Shown one piece after another: positions 1 to 10,417 of a stretch of DNA of 64,000 nt. A program made the position numbers and the translations under genes. The stretch is taken from assembly GCA_902577945.1 (NCBI GenBank), contig CACHBB010000001.1, positions 1 through 64,000 on the forward strand. The letters are read 5' to 3'. The notes beneath the pieces were generated by a model. That model saw only the letters and a list, made by a program, of their open reading frames with translations, was not told the DNA's origin and made no database searches. Source of the DNA: an uncultured Alphaproteobacteria bacterium (lineage in GTDB: Bacteria; Pseudomonadota; Alphaproteobacteria; HIMB59; GCA-002718135). Numbering within the stretch: position 1 is the stretch's first letter; every line of letters begins with the position of its first letter.

Positions 1-548
1 TAGTTTTTGACCTTATTATTTTAGATAGAATGATGCCATCAGGTGATGGGATAGAATTGGTTGAGTTTATTAAAAATAATTCAAACTCACCAATAATTAT
101 GTTAACTGCTATGTCAGAGGATAAAAATAAAATTGATGGCCTAAAAATAGGTGCAGATGATTATTTAGCAAAACCTTTTGAGCCTGAAGAATTATTTTTA
201 AGAATTAATAATCTTTTAAAATTATATCAAAATATTTCAAACAAAAATACGATAGTAAAATTTGGTGATTTTATTTTTGATATATCTTCATTGAATTTAA
301 AACAAAATAATGATTTAGTTTATTTAACTGAAGCTGAAAGTGATTTGCTTTTAAAATTAGTTTTGAAAAGAAATGACATTGTGATGAGAGAAGAATTAGC
401 AGATCAAGAATTTGATGAATCAGAATTAAGAAAAATTGATGTTAGAATTACCAGACTAAGACAAAAAATTGAAAAAAATGCTAAGCAACCTCAGTATATT
501 AAAACTATTAGAGGAAAAGGATATAAATTAATGTGTGATGAATTATAA
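1..548 (+). CDS. OmpR-family DNA-binding response regulator (5' end outside window)
   Basis: Reading frame is open upstream of the listed ATG (VFDLIILDRMMPSGDG, receiver Asp motif); K-P-F switch residues; C-terminal winged-helix (RGKGYKL). Stop at 548. Confidence 0.9.
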   Translation, partial: VFDLIILDRMMPSGDGIELVEFIKNNSNSPIIMLTAMSEDKNKIDGLKIGADDYLAKPFEPEELFLRINNLLKLYQNISNKNTIVKFGDFIFDISSLNLKQNNDLVYLTEAESDLLLKLVLKRNDIVMREELADQEFDESELRKIDVRITRLRQKIEKNAKQPQYIKTIRGKGYKLMCDEL

Positions 549-1840
549 TGATTAAAAAGATAATTCCATCAACCCTCATAGGAAGATCTATAATAATAAT
601 ATTTGTTCCAATAATAACAATAGTATTAATTACAGCTTTTGTATTTTATCAAACATCTTGGAATATTATCTCAAAAAGATTAGCCGAGTCCGTGGTTGCT
701 GATATTAATGTTCTTGTAAAATTAATAGATGATAATCTCAATAATTATGCAAAAAATATTGCAGAAGAAGATTTTAAAATGAATTTTAAAATAGCAAATG
801 ACCAAACATTAAGTGGACAATTAATTCAAAATAATAGAGGAATTTTATCAAAGCGACTTAAGCAATCTTTACTAAATTTGGATAAACCTTTTATATTTGA
901 CTTAAGCAACATAGAAAAAGGTGTATTAATAAAAATAGAGTTAGATCAAGGTTTACTTATAGTAAATGTAAATAAAGATAGATTATATAGTGAAACTGCG
1001 TTTGTTTTTTTATTATGGATGATTTTTGCATCATTAATATTATTAATTATGTCTTATTTCCTTATGAGCAAACAATTAAAACCTCTTAAGAGACTGGCTA
1101 TAATTGCAGAAACATTTGGGAGAGGCTTAGATGCACCTAAATTAACAAGTGCTGGAGCTTATGAAATACGTCAAACATCTCAAGCTTTTAATCAAATGAG
1201 AACAAGGATAAAAAGATTTTTGAAGCAAAGAACTGAGATGCTAGCAGGTGTAAGTCATGACTTAAGGACTCCTTTAACTAGAATGAAACTTCAACTAACA
1301 CTCTTAAAAGAAGAGAAAGCTAAAAAAGAACTTGAGCTTGATATTAGAGAAATGACTGCAATGTTAGATAGTTATGTAAGTTTTGTAAAAACAGAGTCTC
1401 CAGAGACTATTGAAAATATTTCACTTAATGAAGTTATAAAAGATTGTATAAAAAATATTGATAAGAAAAAATATGATATTTTTATTAATGAGAAAGATAA
1501 GGTCCAAACATCTGGTAGGCCTATTCAGCTAAAAAGAGCTTTCCAAAATGTAATTGATAATTCTAAGCGTTACGCAACTAAAATAGCTATTACCATTTGT
1601 ATTAATGATGATGGATGTAACATCATAATAAGTGATAATGGTCAAGGAATTCCAAAAGATAACTATGAGGATGTATTTAAACCTTTTTTTACTCTTGACC
1701 CTTCTAGAAACAAACTTAAAGGTGAAAGTGGTCTAGGCTTAACAATTACAAGAGATATTATTAGATCTCATGGTGGTGAAATAAAACTAGATAAATCAGA
1801 ATATGGTGGATTAAAATTAAAAATAATACTACCTTTATAA
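548..1840 (+). CDS. EnvZ-like sensor histidine kinase
   Basis: Two TM segments, HAMP region, H-box GVSHDLRTPLTRMKLQ, N/G boxes DNGQGIP and GLGLTI; overlaps the preceding regulator by one base. Confidence 0.92.
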   Translation: MIKKIIPSTLIGRSIIIIFVPIITIVLITAFVFYQTSWNIISKRLAESVVADINVLVKLIDDNLNNYAKNIAEEDFKMNFKIANDQTLSGQLIQNNRGILSKRLKQSLLNLDKPFIFDLSNIEKGVLIKIELDQGLLIVNVNKDRLYSETAFVFLLWMIFASLILLIMSYFLMSKQLKPLKRLAIIAETFGRGLDAPKLTSAGAYEIRQTSQAFNQMRTRIKRFLKQRTEMLAGVSHDLRTPLTRMKLQLTLLKEEKAKKELELDIREMTAMLDSYVSFVKTESPETIENISLNEVIKDCIKNIDKKKYDIFINEKDKVQTSGRPIQLKRAFQNVIDNSKRYATKIAITICINDDGCNIIISDNGQGIPKDNYEDVFKPFFTLDPSRNKLKGESGLGLTITRDIIRSHGGEIKLDKSEYGGLKLKIILPL

Positions 1841-1842
1841 TA

Positions 1843-2187
1843 CTAGTATAATTTTATTCCATTCTTTAGTTTTATTTTTGGAGATAATAAAATTGGTTCA
1901 TTATTTTCATCAGGTAAACCTAAAACTAGCACTTCTGAAAAGATTTTACCAATTTGCTTAGGTTCAAAATTGACAACAGCTATAACTTGTTTGTTTATTA
2001 ATTGTGAAGCTTTATAATTTTGTTGTAACTGAGCAGAACTTTTTTTTATTCCTATATCTTTTCCAAAATCAATTTTTAGTAATATAGAAGGTTTGCGTAA
2101 TTCATTGTATTCACGCGAATCAATTATCGTCCCCAATCTAATATCTATTTTTTGAAAATCTAAATAATTAATTTTATTGTTTTTCAT
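1843..2187 (-). CDS. csaA: CsaA-like tRNA-binding domain protein
   Basis: DIRLGTI...KPSILLKIDFG...GIKKSSAQLQQNY...VNFEPKQIG matches the CsaA/EMAP-II-like tRNA-binding domain. Confidence 0.85.
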   Translation of the reverse strand: MKNNKINYLDFQKIDIRLGTIIDSREYNELRKPSILLKIDFGKDIGIKKSSAQLQQNYKASQLINKQVIAVVNFEPKQIGKIFSEVLVLGLPDENNEPILLSPKIKLKNGIKLY

Positions 2188-2723
2188 TACAGATAATTAG
2201 CAAATTTATTTATTGAACTTAAATATTTATCCAAAGTTGTCATAGTTTTTTCTAGAGAAACTGTTTCGTCATTATTCCAGGTAAAAATTATTAGTAAATA
2301 TAAAATAAAAATACCCTTTATTTTTGTGCCACCTTTAATACCGTTTACATCAATATTTGCTAATGTAGCCATTAAAATAATTGTTTCTAAAAATGATGGT
2401 ATTAACTTTAAAACTTCTTGCGGTTTAGATAATAAATAATTTATCAATTTTTTGATCTGCAATCTATACTTATTAAGAATGTCGAGTCTAGCCATCAGCA
2501 CTTCAAAAAGCATATCTTTAGAATTTGACTTCTCTAATGTTTTTAAATCTTCCTTTAATAAATAATCAAAAAAATTATTAATATTGACTAAAAGATCAAT
2601 TTTTTTTTTTATAAATTCACTGTTATTCTTATTAATTATTGTGGTTAATTTAATACTTTCAAAAGATTGATTTTCTAAAATCTTTAAGGTTTTTTTTGCA
2701 ACAGAAATCTTATTTTTTTCCAT
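2187..2723 (-). CDS. TetR/COQ9-like protein
   Basis: All-helical, 178 aa; C-terminal pattern (IKGIFILYLLIIFTWNNDETVSLEKTMTTLDKYL) resembles alphaproteobacterial COQ9/TetR-like proteins; overlaps proC start. Confidence 0.5.
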   Translation of the reverse strand: MEKNKISVAKKTLKILENQSFESIKLTTIINKNNSEFIKKKIDLLVNINNFFDYLLKEDLKTLEKSNSKDMLFEVLMARLDILNKYRLQIKKLINYLLSKPQEVLKLIPSFLETIILMATLANIDVNGIKGGTKIKGIFILYLLIIFTWNNDETVSLEKTMTTLDKYLSSINKFANYL

Positions 2724-3537
2724 TTATGCTCCCTTGGTGTTTTGCTTTTTTATAAGAAGCATTAGTTAAATCAACGAAGATTTTATGAATTTTATTTTTC
2801 TTCATTATTTTTAGACCAGCCTCAGTTGTTCCACCCTTTGTAGCAACTGTATTAACTAATTGTTGAGCAGTCATTTTACTTTTTGAAAATAAATTAATAG
2901 ATCCTTTGAATGTTTCCAAGACCAATATTCTTGCAGTTTGTTGTTTAAAACCCAATCTAATTGCTGCTTTCTCCATTGCATCTATAAGATTAAATATGAA
3001 ACCTGGTCCACTTCCAGATATTGCTGTCGTCATGTCGATTTCATTCTCATTTTTTAAAAAAATAGATCTACCTGACAAAGAAAATAATTTAAAAATATCC
3101 TTTTTTTTGGATGAATTTGCTTCTTTATTAAAAACTATACAGTTCATACTTTCACCAATTGAAGCAGGCATGTTGGGCATAACTCGGAAATAATTAGAGA
3201 TATTTGAGAAATATTTTCTATAAATATTTATTTTTTTTCCCGCAACAACACTTACTAATGACGTCTTTTTGTTAAATTTTATTTTTGATAATTCTTTTAA
3301 AACATTTGTTAAATCAATTGGTCTAACAGCTATTACAATAAAATGAAATTTTGAAGCATTTTCTATTTTTGATATAGTTTGCACAATTTTAATTTTCTTA
3401 ATTTTTTTATATTTTTTATTTAAAAAATTAATTTTTAAAGGATCAATTAAGGTTATATGGTACTGTTTAGAATCTATCCATGATGTAAGTAGTGCGCTAC
3501 CCATATGACCACATCCTATAAGCAATATATTTTTCAT
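2710..3537 (-). CDS. proC: Pyrroline-5-carboxylate reductase
   Basis: N-terminal GCGHMGSAL; RVMPNMPASIGESM; ISGSGPGFIFNLIDAMEKAAIRLG; ATKGGTTEAGL motifs. Confidence 0.93.
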   Translation of the reverse strand: MKNILLIGCGHMGSALLTSWIDSKQYHITLIDPLKINFLNKKYKKIKKIKIVQTISKIENASKFHFIVIAVRPIDLTNVLKELSKIKFNKKTSLVSVVAGKKINIYRKYFSNISNYFRVMPNMPASIGESMNCIVFNKEANSSKKKDIFKLFSLSGRSIFLKNENEIDMTTAISGSGPGFIFNLIDAMEKAAIRLGFKQQTARILVLETFKGSINLFSKSKMTAQQLVNTVATKGGTTEAGLKIMKKNKIHKIFVDLTNASYKKAKHQGSINGKK

Positions 3538-3567
3538 AAAATTAAAAGTTTATATTAATATTATATA

Positions 3568-4056
3568 TTAAGCTCTACCAATTATTTCAAATTTTGAGAA
3601 CTGAATTGCTTCTTTTGGCGATGTATCTTCAAAAAGAACCTGCTGAAAACTAGGATAAAACTTTTCACATTCATAAATTGCTATGTCAACAACGTCTTCA
3701 AATTTCTTATGTAAAATTTCAGTTTCAGAATTTGATAAAATTGTATGTCTAAACGCAGGTATCCCATTTCTACTAGTTATATCAAAATGACCAATCCATA
3801 AATTTTCGTTGATAAGTCCTAATAATTCATAAGCTGTATTTAATTTTGTTTCTGGGAACCTAATGTCGAAAGTTATAGATAAACTTAATGCATTAATATT
3901 CTCAGACCAGGTAAAATAAAGCCTGTAAGCACACCATTGAGATGATATTTCTGCAACAAGCTCATGATCAGCAGCTCTACTAAAGTTCCATTTTTTTTGA
4001 TGAATTACATCTTCAACAATATCTATTGGATTAAGCATTAAATTTTCATTATCCAT
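3568..4056 (-). CDS. YbjN domain-containing protein
   Basis: Overall similarity to the YbjN family (NPIDIVEDVIHQKKWNFSRAADHELVAEISSQW); located next to proC. Confidence 0.75.
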   Translation of the reverse strand: MDNENLMLNPIDIVEDVIHQKKWNFSRAADHELVAEISSQWCAYRLYFTWSENINALSLSITFDIRFPETKLNTAYELLGLINENLWIGHFDITSRNGIPAFRHTILSNSETEILHKKFEDVVDIAIYECEKFYPSFQQVLFEDTSPKEAIQFSKFEIIGRA

Positions 4057-4174
4057 ACGCTATTTAGTACGTTATATTAAATTGTACTACTATATATTGA
4101 TTACTAAAATTTTACGTTGTTTTGCAAGGTTATTTGATTAATTTTTATAAAATTTGTGAATAATTCAATTTTTT

Positions 4175-4456
4175 TTATGATTTTCTTGTTTTTTTCTTAA
4201 TTTTTTTCTTTTTGATAGCTTTTTTCTTAGGCATTTTTTGATTTTTATTTAACTTCTCATTTTCAATTAGCAGCTTTTGTACTGTACCTTTTAGTGCTTC
4301 AAATTCATCTTTTTTGACTAAATTCATTTTTTTAATAACTTTATTAACTCTTAAAGACACTATTGTTTCTATTTCTTCTTTTAAACCAGAGAATGTACTC
4401 ATAGCATCTACTGCAAATTTTGATAAATCTGAAAAAATTTTGTTTCTATTAGCCAT
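4175..4456 (-). CDS. ubiK: UbiK/BMFP-family accessory factor
   Basis: Short coiled-coil protein (KFAVDAMSTFSGLKEEIETIV...LVKKDEFEALKGTVQKLL) with Lys-rich tail; divergent from lgt. Confidence 0.75.
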   Translation of the reverse strand: MANRNKIFSDLSKFAVDAMSTFSGLKEEIETIVSLRVNKVIKKMNLVKKDEFEALKGTVQKLLIENEKLNKNQKMPKKKAIKKKKIKKKTRKS

Positions 4457-4479
4457 AGTTTATTTATTAGTTAATCTAT

Positions 4480-5271
4480 ATGAATTTTATTCAACCTTCA
4501 ATAGATCCTGTAATTTTCTCTTTAAGTTTTGTTGAGATAAGATGGTACAGTTTATCTTATATTTTTGGTCTAATTCTTGGGTTAATTCTTATAAAAAAAT
4601 TAAACAAAAATAAAGGGAATTTAATTAAAGTTCACAAATTAGATAATTTTTTTATCTGGGCTGTTTTGGGTGTAATTCTAGGTGGGAGAACTGGATATGT
4701 TTTATTTTATCAAACAGAGATTTTCCTTAATAACCCAACTTATATTTTTGAAATATGGAATGGCGGAATGTCATTTCATGGAGGATTGTTAGGAGTAATA
4801 ATTAGTATCTATTTATTTTCTAAGTTTAATAATATTAAATTTTTATATTTATCTGATTTGGTATCTGTTGTTGCACCAATAGGATTGTTTTTAGGAAGAA
4901 TTGCAAATTTTATAAATACAGAATTAATAGGAAGGCCAACTGAATTTTACATATCTGTAATTTATCCATCAGTTGATAATATTCCAAGGCACCCATCTCA
5001 ATTGTATGAAGCATTTTTTGAGGGATTGGTTTTGTTTATTATTTTATTTTTTTATTTTAATAAAAAAAATAGCTTAAGCAAATTTGGCTATACAAGCGGC
5101 TTATTTTTAAGTTTATATGCATTATTTCGTTTCTTTATAGAATTTGTCAGAGAACCTGATGTACACATAGGTTTATTTTATAATTTTTTTTCTATGGGAC
5201 AAATATTAAGTATACCTATATTTATTTTTGGAATATTGATAATGCAAAATGTTAAGCAAAAGAAAAATTAA
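4480..5271 (+). CDS. lgt: Prolipoprotein diacylglyceryl transferase
   Basis: GGRTGYVLFY, WNGGMSFHGGLLG, GRIANFINTELIGRPT, HPSQLYEA motifs. Confidence 0.95.
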   Translation: MNFIQPSIDPVIFSLSFVEIRWYSLSYIFGLILGLILIKKLNKNKGNLIKVHKLDNFFIWAVLGVILGGRTGYVLFYQTEIFLNNPTYIFEIWNGGMSFHGGLLGVIISIYLFSKFNNIKFLYLSDLVSVVAPIGLFLGRIANFINTELIGRPTEFYISVIYPSVDNIPRHPSQLYEAFFEGLVLFIILFFYFNKKNSLSKFGYTSGLFLSLYALFRFFIEFVREPDVHIGLFYNFFSMGQILSIPIFIFGILIMQNVKQKKN

Positions 5272-6301
5272 TAAAATAAAAATTCTTAACAATAAAAAAA
5301 ATTTTCGTTTAGATAAATTTATAGAATTCGCTCTTTTCACAAGTAATGGTTATTATTTAAGAAAAAAACCCATAGGGAGAAAATTTGACTTTGTTACATC
5401 TCCAGAAATTTCACAAATGTTTGGTGAAATTATTGGAGTGTATTTACTTTATCATTGGAAAGAAAAAATTAACTCAAAATTTAATTTAGTAGAGTTAGGT
5501 CCAGGAAATGGAACCTTGTTTAAAGATATTGAAAGAACTGCACGGATACTTCCTAACTTTTTTGAAAATGCTGATGTTAATTTAATAGAAATAAATAAAG
5601 AATTAAGAGAAATACAAAAAAAGAATTTAAATTATTTTAGACAATCAAAAATTAAATGGTCTAAAGTTTTAAATTTCAGATCTAAACTGCCTGCTATAAT
5701 ATATTCAAATGAATTTTTTGACTGTTTTCCTGTAAGGCAATTTTTAAATGATAATAATCATTGGTTTGAAAAATATGTAAAATTTAATGAAAAGGAAAAT
5801 AGATATTATTCTATAAATAAACAAGTAATTAGTAAAAAAATGTTAGACTATTTAAGCAAATACAAAAAACAAAAAATTTATGAAGTTTCTTATTCAAGAA
5901 ATAAATACTTTGAGCAAATTTGTAAATATCTAAAAAAAAACAGGGGTATATGTATTTTAATCGATTATGGATACAATGAGAAAATAAAAAACTTTACGTT
6001 ACAAGCAATATATAATCATAAAAAAACAAATATATTTGAAAATATAGGGCAACAAGACATTTCAAGTCATGTAAATTTCAATGAATTAATTGAAATAGCA
6101 AAACAAAACAAATTAAAAATAAATGAATTTATTTCACAAAGAGATTTTTTAATAAAATATGGAATATTAGAAAGAAAGAAAAAATTGCTAACTAAAAATT
6201 CAAAATTAAATAAAAATTTGTTAGATGAAGAAGTCGATAGATTAATTAATGTTGATAGGATGGGAAACTTATTTAAGTGTCTTGTTGTTTCTAGCTTATG
6301 A
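5249..6301 (+). CDS. MidA/NDUFAF7-family SAM-dependent methyltransferase
   Basis: YYLRKKPIGRKFDFVTSPEISQMFGE, LVELGPGNGTLF, YSNEFFDCFPVRQF, DYGY. Confidence 0.85.
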   Translation: MLSKRKINKIKILNNKKNFRLDKFIEFALFTSNGYYLRKKPIGRKFDFVTSPEISQMFGEIIGVYLLYHWKEKINSKFNLVELGPGNGTLFKDIERTARILPNFFENADVNLIEINKELREIQKKNLNYFRQSKIKWSKVLNFRSKLPAIIYSNEFFDCFPVRQFLNDNNHWFEKYVKFNEKENRYYSINKQVISKKMLDYLSKYKKQKIYEVSYSRNKYFEQICKYLKKNRGICILIDYGYNEKIKNFTLQAIYNHKKTNIFENIGQQDISSHVNFNELIEIAKQNKLKINEFISQRDFLIKYGILERKKKLLTKNSKLNKNLLDEEVDRLINVDRMGNLFKCLVVSSL

Positions 6302-7062
6302 TTACTAAAAATTATTTTTCACATGCAAAAATTAAGTCTTTTGTTAAAGCTGGTTTTTTTACAAGATATGGTGGAGTATCAAAAAAAGAAAACTATTCAT
6401 TAAACTGTAGCTTAAACAACAAAGATGCTGAAATAAATGTAAAAAAAAATATAAATATTTGTCTGAAAAATTTAAATATTAAAAAAAAGGTCAAATTTAT
6501 TAATCAAATACACTCCAACAAAATCATCATAATTAATAAAAAAAATATAAATAAAAAATATTCTGGGGATGGGTTAATTACAAATAATAAAGAAATTGCT
6601 TTAGCAGTTTTAACTGCAGATTGCTGTCCAATTTTTATTTTTGATAAAAGTAAAAAATATATTTGCGCTCTTCATTCAGGCTGGAAAGGTGCATTAAAAA
6701 ATATAGCTGCTAAAGGTGTAGAATACTTTGTTAAACAAAAAATAATTAAAAAAAATATTGTTGTTCTTATTGGTCCATGTTTGAGTTTCAAAAACTTTGA
6801 AGTATCAAAAGATTTTAAAAACAAGTTTATAAGCAAAAATAAAAAATACTCTATTTTCTTCAAATACAAAAATAAAGACAAAGATTTATTTAATTTAAGA
6901 AGATTGATTAACTATCAATTTAAGGAATTAGGTATTAAAAATATACATAATATTAATAGAGATACCTTTTCTAATAAGAGAGTTTTTTTTAGCTATCGGA
7001 GGGAATCACAGAAATTTAGAGATACTGGAAGAATGCTTAATATCATTGCATTTAATGATTAA
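6298..7062 (+). CDS. pgeF: Peptidoglycan editing factor/multicopper polyphenol oxidase family (YfiH)
   Basis: GFFTRYGGVS, NQIHS, GDGLITN, LTADCCPIFIFD, LHSGWKGALKNI. Confidence 0.88.
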   Translation: MITKNYFSHAKIKSFVKAGFFTRYGGVSKKENYSLNCSLNNKDAEINVKKNINICLKNLNIKKKVKFINQIHSNKIIIINKKNINKKYSGDGLITNNKEIALAVLTADCCPIFIFDKSKKYICALHSGWKGALKNIAAKGVEYFVKQKIIKKNIVVLIGPCLSFKNFEVSKDFKNKFISKNKKYSIFFKYKNKDKDLFNLRRLINYQFKELGIKNIHNINRDTFSNKRVFFSYRRESQKFRDTGRMLNIIAFND

Positions 7063-7109
7063 TTTTAGTTGATCTATTGTAATACTAATATAGTAGTAAA
7101 TTTGATTAT

Positions 7110-8045
7110 ATGAAAATAATCGCCTGTAATAGTAGTAAATCTTTAGCTGAAAAAATTTCTCAACATATTGATGTTCCATTAGCAGATGCATCTGTTAGAA
7201 CTTTTAATGATAGAGAAATATTTGTTGAAATAAATGAAAATATTAGAGGTGAAGATGTTTTTATTATTCAATCTACATCACATCCAGCTAATGACCATTT
7301 AATGGAACTTTTAATTACAATAGATGCTGCAAGAAGAGGATCAGCAAAACGGATTACTGCTGTTATCCCATATTATGGATACGCAAGACAAGATAGAAAG
7401 ACTGGACCAAGAACACCAATCACTGCCAAACTTGTTGCAAATTTAATTACATCCGCAGGTGCTGATAGGGTTTTAACAATGGATTTGCATGCTGGTCAAA
7501 TTCAAGGTTTTTTTGACATTCCTTTAGATAATATTTTTTCTGTAAGACCAATAATCGATGATGTTAAACAAAGATTTAATGTAAACAAAGATTTAGTTGT
7601 TACTTCACCTGATGTTGGTGGAGTTGTTAGGGCGAGAGCTTTTGCTAAGAGGTTAGAGGCTGGACTAGCAATTGCTGATAAAAGAAGAGAAAAGGCTGGT
7701 GAGTCTGAAGTAATGAATATTATTGGAGATGTAAAAGATAAAACTTGTATCTTACTAGATGATATAGCTGATTCTGCAGGTACACTATGTAATGCGGCTG
7801 AAGCTCTAAGTAAAAATGGCGCTAAAGAAATTTATTCTTATATTGTGCATGGAGTATTATCTGGAAATGCACTTAAAAAGATTGAAAATTCAAGCATAAA
7901 AGAATTGGTATTAACAGACACAATTGAGCCTTCTAAAGAGGTAAAAAGCACAAAAAACATTAGACATATTAGTATTGCTCCTTTAATGGGTGATGCGATT
8001 AAAAGGATTAACACTGATACTTCAGTGTCTGCCCTTTTCGATTAA
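7110..8045 (+). CDS. prs: Ribose-phosphate pyrophosphokinase
   Basis: [59 protein letters not shown]. Confidence 0.97.
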   Translation: MKIIACNSSKSLAEKISQHIDVPLADASVRTFNDREIFVEINENIRGEDVFIIQSTSHPANDHLMELLITIDAARRGSAKRITAVIPYYGYARQDRKTGPRTPITAKLVANLITSAGADRVLTMDLHAGQIQGFFDIPLDNIFSVRPIIDDVKQRFNVNKDLVVTSPDVGGVVRARAFAKRLEAGLAIADKRREKAGESEVMNIIGDVKDKTCILLDDIADSAGTLCNAAEALSKNGAKEIYSYIVHGVLSGNALKKIENSSIKELVLTDTIEPSKEVKSTKNIRHISIAPLMGDAIKRINTDTSVSALFD

Positions 8046-8054
8046 ATTTTTTTT

Positions 8055-8732
8055 ATGAGTGATTTTAAAGCGATTGAAAGAAACAAAGATATTGGTTCAA
8101 ATCATAGTCTTTTAACTAAAGGATTGGTCCCAGGCATTATTTATGGCAAGGGAACTGAGCCTAAGAAAATTGCTCTAGAAGATAAAATACTCAAAAAGTT
8201 AATGGGTACTGGTTCTTTTTATTCTACTATCATCGATCTTGATGTTGATGGAAAGAAAGAAAAAATACTTCCCAAACAATTACAATATCATCCTGTAAGT
8301 GATCGACTTATACATTTTGATTTTCTAAGAGTTCAAGAAAATACAAAAGTAAACGTTGAAATTCCTGTTGAGTTTTTAAATCAAGATAAATGTCCTGGTT
8401 TGAAAAAAGGAGGAGTTTTAAATACTGTTAGAAGACTTGTTGAACTAACATGTAATGCAAATAATATACCTAGCAAACTAGAATTTGATTTAATTGAAAG
8501 CGAAATAGGTGATGCAGTTAAAATTAGTAATATTCAACTACCTGAGGGAGTTGCTCCTACTATATCAGACAGAGATTTCGTAATTGCTACTTTAGTTCCG
8601 CCAACTGTAGAAGTTGAAACTAAAACTGAAGAAACAACTGAAGAAGGTGCGGCAGAAGGTGGTGAAGAGAAATCAGAAGAAAAGAAGGAAGAATCATCTG
8701 ATAATAAAGAAGAAAATAAAGAATCTAAGTAA
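8055..8732 (+). CDS. rplY: 50S ribosomal protein L25/general stress protein Ctc
   Basis: LVPGIIYGKG, HPVSDRLIHFDFLRV, Glu/Lys-rich tail; between prs and pth. Confidence 0.9.
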   Translation: MSDFKAIERNKDIGSNHSLLTKGLVPGIIYGKGTEPKKIALEDKILKKLMGTGSFYSTIIDLDVDGKKEKILPKQLQYHPVSDRLIHFDFLRVQENTKVNVEIPVEFLNQDKCPGLKKGGVLNTVRRLVELTCNANNIPSKLEFDLIESEIGDAVKISNIQLPEGVAPTISDRDFVIATLVPPTVEVETKTEETTEEGAAEGGEEKSEEKKEESSDNKEENKESK

Positions 8733-8753
8733 CTTTACTTTATATTTCACTAT

Positions 8754-9314
8754 ATGTTTTTAATTTGTGGACTTGGGAACCCAGGTGTAAATTATAAAAA
8801 TACCAGACATAATGTAGGTTTCCATTTAGCAGATAATATAATATCACATTATAATTTTGATAAAATCAAAGAAGATAAAATAAAAGAATTATATACAGGT
8901 CTAATTAATAATCAAAAAATCTTTGTGTTAAAACCTCTTACATTCATGAATTTATCTGGAAAAGCTATTTCAGAAATTGTAAATTTTTATAAAATAAAAT
9001 TAGAACATACTTTTGTTATACATGATGATCTTGATTTAGAATTATCGAAAGTAAAAATAAAACAAGGTGGCGGAAACGGAGGTCATAATGGATTGGAAAG
9101 CATTGATCAATTTATAGGGGAAAATTATTTTAGAATACGTATTGGAATTGATCATCCTGGACATAAAGATTTAGTTTCAAGTTATGTTTTAAATAAATTT
9201 TTAAAATCTGAAGAAGAAGTAATAAATAAAAAGGTTGATAAAATGGTTAATAATATAGAACTAATATTTTCAGATATTCCTCTATTTTTAACAAAAATAA
9301 GTGAGCAAAATTAA
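8754..9314 (+). CDS. pth: Peptidyl-tRNA hydrolase
   Basis: CGLGNPGVNYKNTRHNVGF, KPLTFMNLSGKAI, HDDLDL, GGGNGGHNGL. Confidence 0.96.
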   Translation: MFLICGLGNPGVNYKNTRHNVGFHLADNIISHYNFDKIKEDKIKELYTGLINNQKIFVLKPLTFMNLSGKAISEIVNFYKIKLEHTFVIHDDLDLELSKVKIKQGGGNGGHNGLESIDQFIGENYFRIRIGIDHPGHKDLVSSYVLNKFLKSEEEVINKKVDKMVNNIELIFSDIPLFLTKISEQN

Positions 9315-9316
9315 TT

Positions 9317-10417
9317 ATGGGATTTAAGTGTGGGATAGTTGGATTACCAAATGTTGGCAAATCTACTTTATTCAATGCCCTTACCCAATCAAATAAAGCA
9401 GAGGCTGCTAATTATCCATTTGCAACTATAGAACCAAATATAGGAAGAGTTGCAGTACCTGATGATAGATTAAATAAATTAGCAATCATTGGAAAAAGTG
9501 AAAAAATAATCCCTTCTTTCATGGATTTTGTTGATATCGCAGGATTAGTAAAAGGAGCCTCACAAGGAGAAGGTCTAGGAAATAAATTCTTAGGACATGT
9601 GAGAGAAGTTGATGCAATAGCACATGTTGTTAGATGTTTTGAAGATACTAATATTACTCATGTATCATCAAAAATTGATCCACTAGATGATATTGAAACA
9701 ATTAATTTAGAATTACAATTAGCTGATCTTGAGAGCTTAAATAATAAAAAAACTAGTTTAGAAAAAAAATTAAAAGCAATTGATAAAGAAGCTAAAATTC
9801 AATTTGATATAATAAATAAAATCTTACAAATGCTAGATTCTAATAGGATATTAAAAATTGATGAATTTGCTAGTAATGAAATTGACTTTGTAAATAGCCT
9901 TAACTTAATTAGTCTAAAACCTACTATGTACATATGTAATGTAGATGAAGAATCTATTCATACTGGAAACGAATTATCAAAAAAAGTTATCGAGCTTGCT
10001 AAAAAAAATAATCATTCTGTAGTTTTAATCTCTGCATCAATTGAAGCACAAATAGCAGAATTAGATAATGAGGAAGAAAAACTTGAATTTCTTAAAGAGC
10101 TTAATTTAGATCAAACAACATTAAATAAAGTAATAAAGTCAGGATATGATCTTTTGGGTTTAATTAACTATTTTACTTGTGGCCCAAAAGAAACAAGATC
10201 TTGGACAATAAAAGGGGGAACATTTGCACCACAAGCTGCAGGAAAAATTCACACTGATTTTGAAAAAGGATTTATTAGAGCAGAGACTGTCTCTTATGAC
10301 GACTATATAGAAAATAATGGTGATGCTGGAAGTAGAGATTCAGGAAAATTAAGACAAGAAGGTAAAGATTATATCGTTAAAGATGGCGATGTAATGAACT
10401 TTTTATTTAATGTCTAA
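9317..10417 (+). CDS. ychF: Redox-regulated ATPase/GTPase YchF (Obg family)
   Basis: GIVGLPNVGKSTLFNALT, NYPFATIEPN, DIAGLVKGASQGEGLGN. Confidence 0.96.
   Translation: MGFKCGIVGLPNVGKSTLFNALTQSNKAEAANYPFATIEPNIGRVAVPDDRLNKLAIIGKSEKIIPSFMDFVDIAGLVKGASQGEGLGNKFLGHVREVDAIAHVVRCFEDTNITHVSSKIDPLDDIETINLELQLADLESLNNKKTSLEKKLKAIDKEAKIQFDIINKILQMLDSNRILKIDEFASNEIDFVNSLNLISLKPTMYICNVDEESIHTGNELSKKVIELAKKNNHSVVLISASIEAQIAELDNEEEKLEFLKELNLDQTTLNKVIKSGYDLLGLINYFTCGPKETRSWTIKGGTFAPQAAGKIHTDFEKGFIRAETVSYDDYIENNGDAGSRDSGKLRQEGKDYIVKDGDVMNFLFNV

Noticed and set aside
2906-3193. 95-aa + strand ORF
   Set aside because: Lies entirely antisense within proC, whose motifs are convincing; composition is typical of a shadow ORF.
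4314-4535. 73-aa + strand ORF
   Set aside because: Antisense to ubiK and out of frame with lgt; no recognisable domain.
6672-6881. 69-aa - strand ORF
   Set aside because: Antisense shadow within pgeF.
7006-7191. 61-aa - strand ORF
   Set aside because: Spans the pgeF end and prs start on the opposite strand; low complexity, no support.
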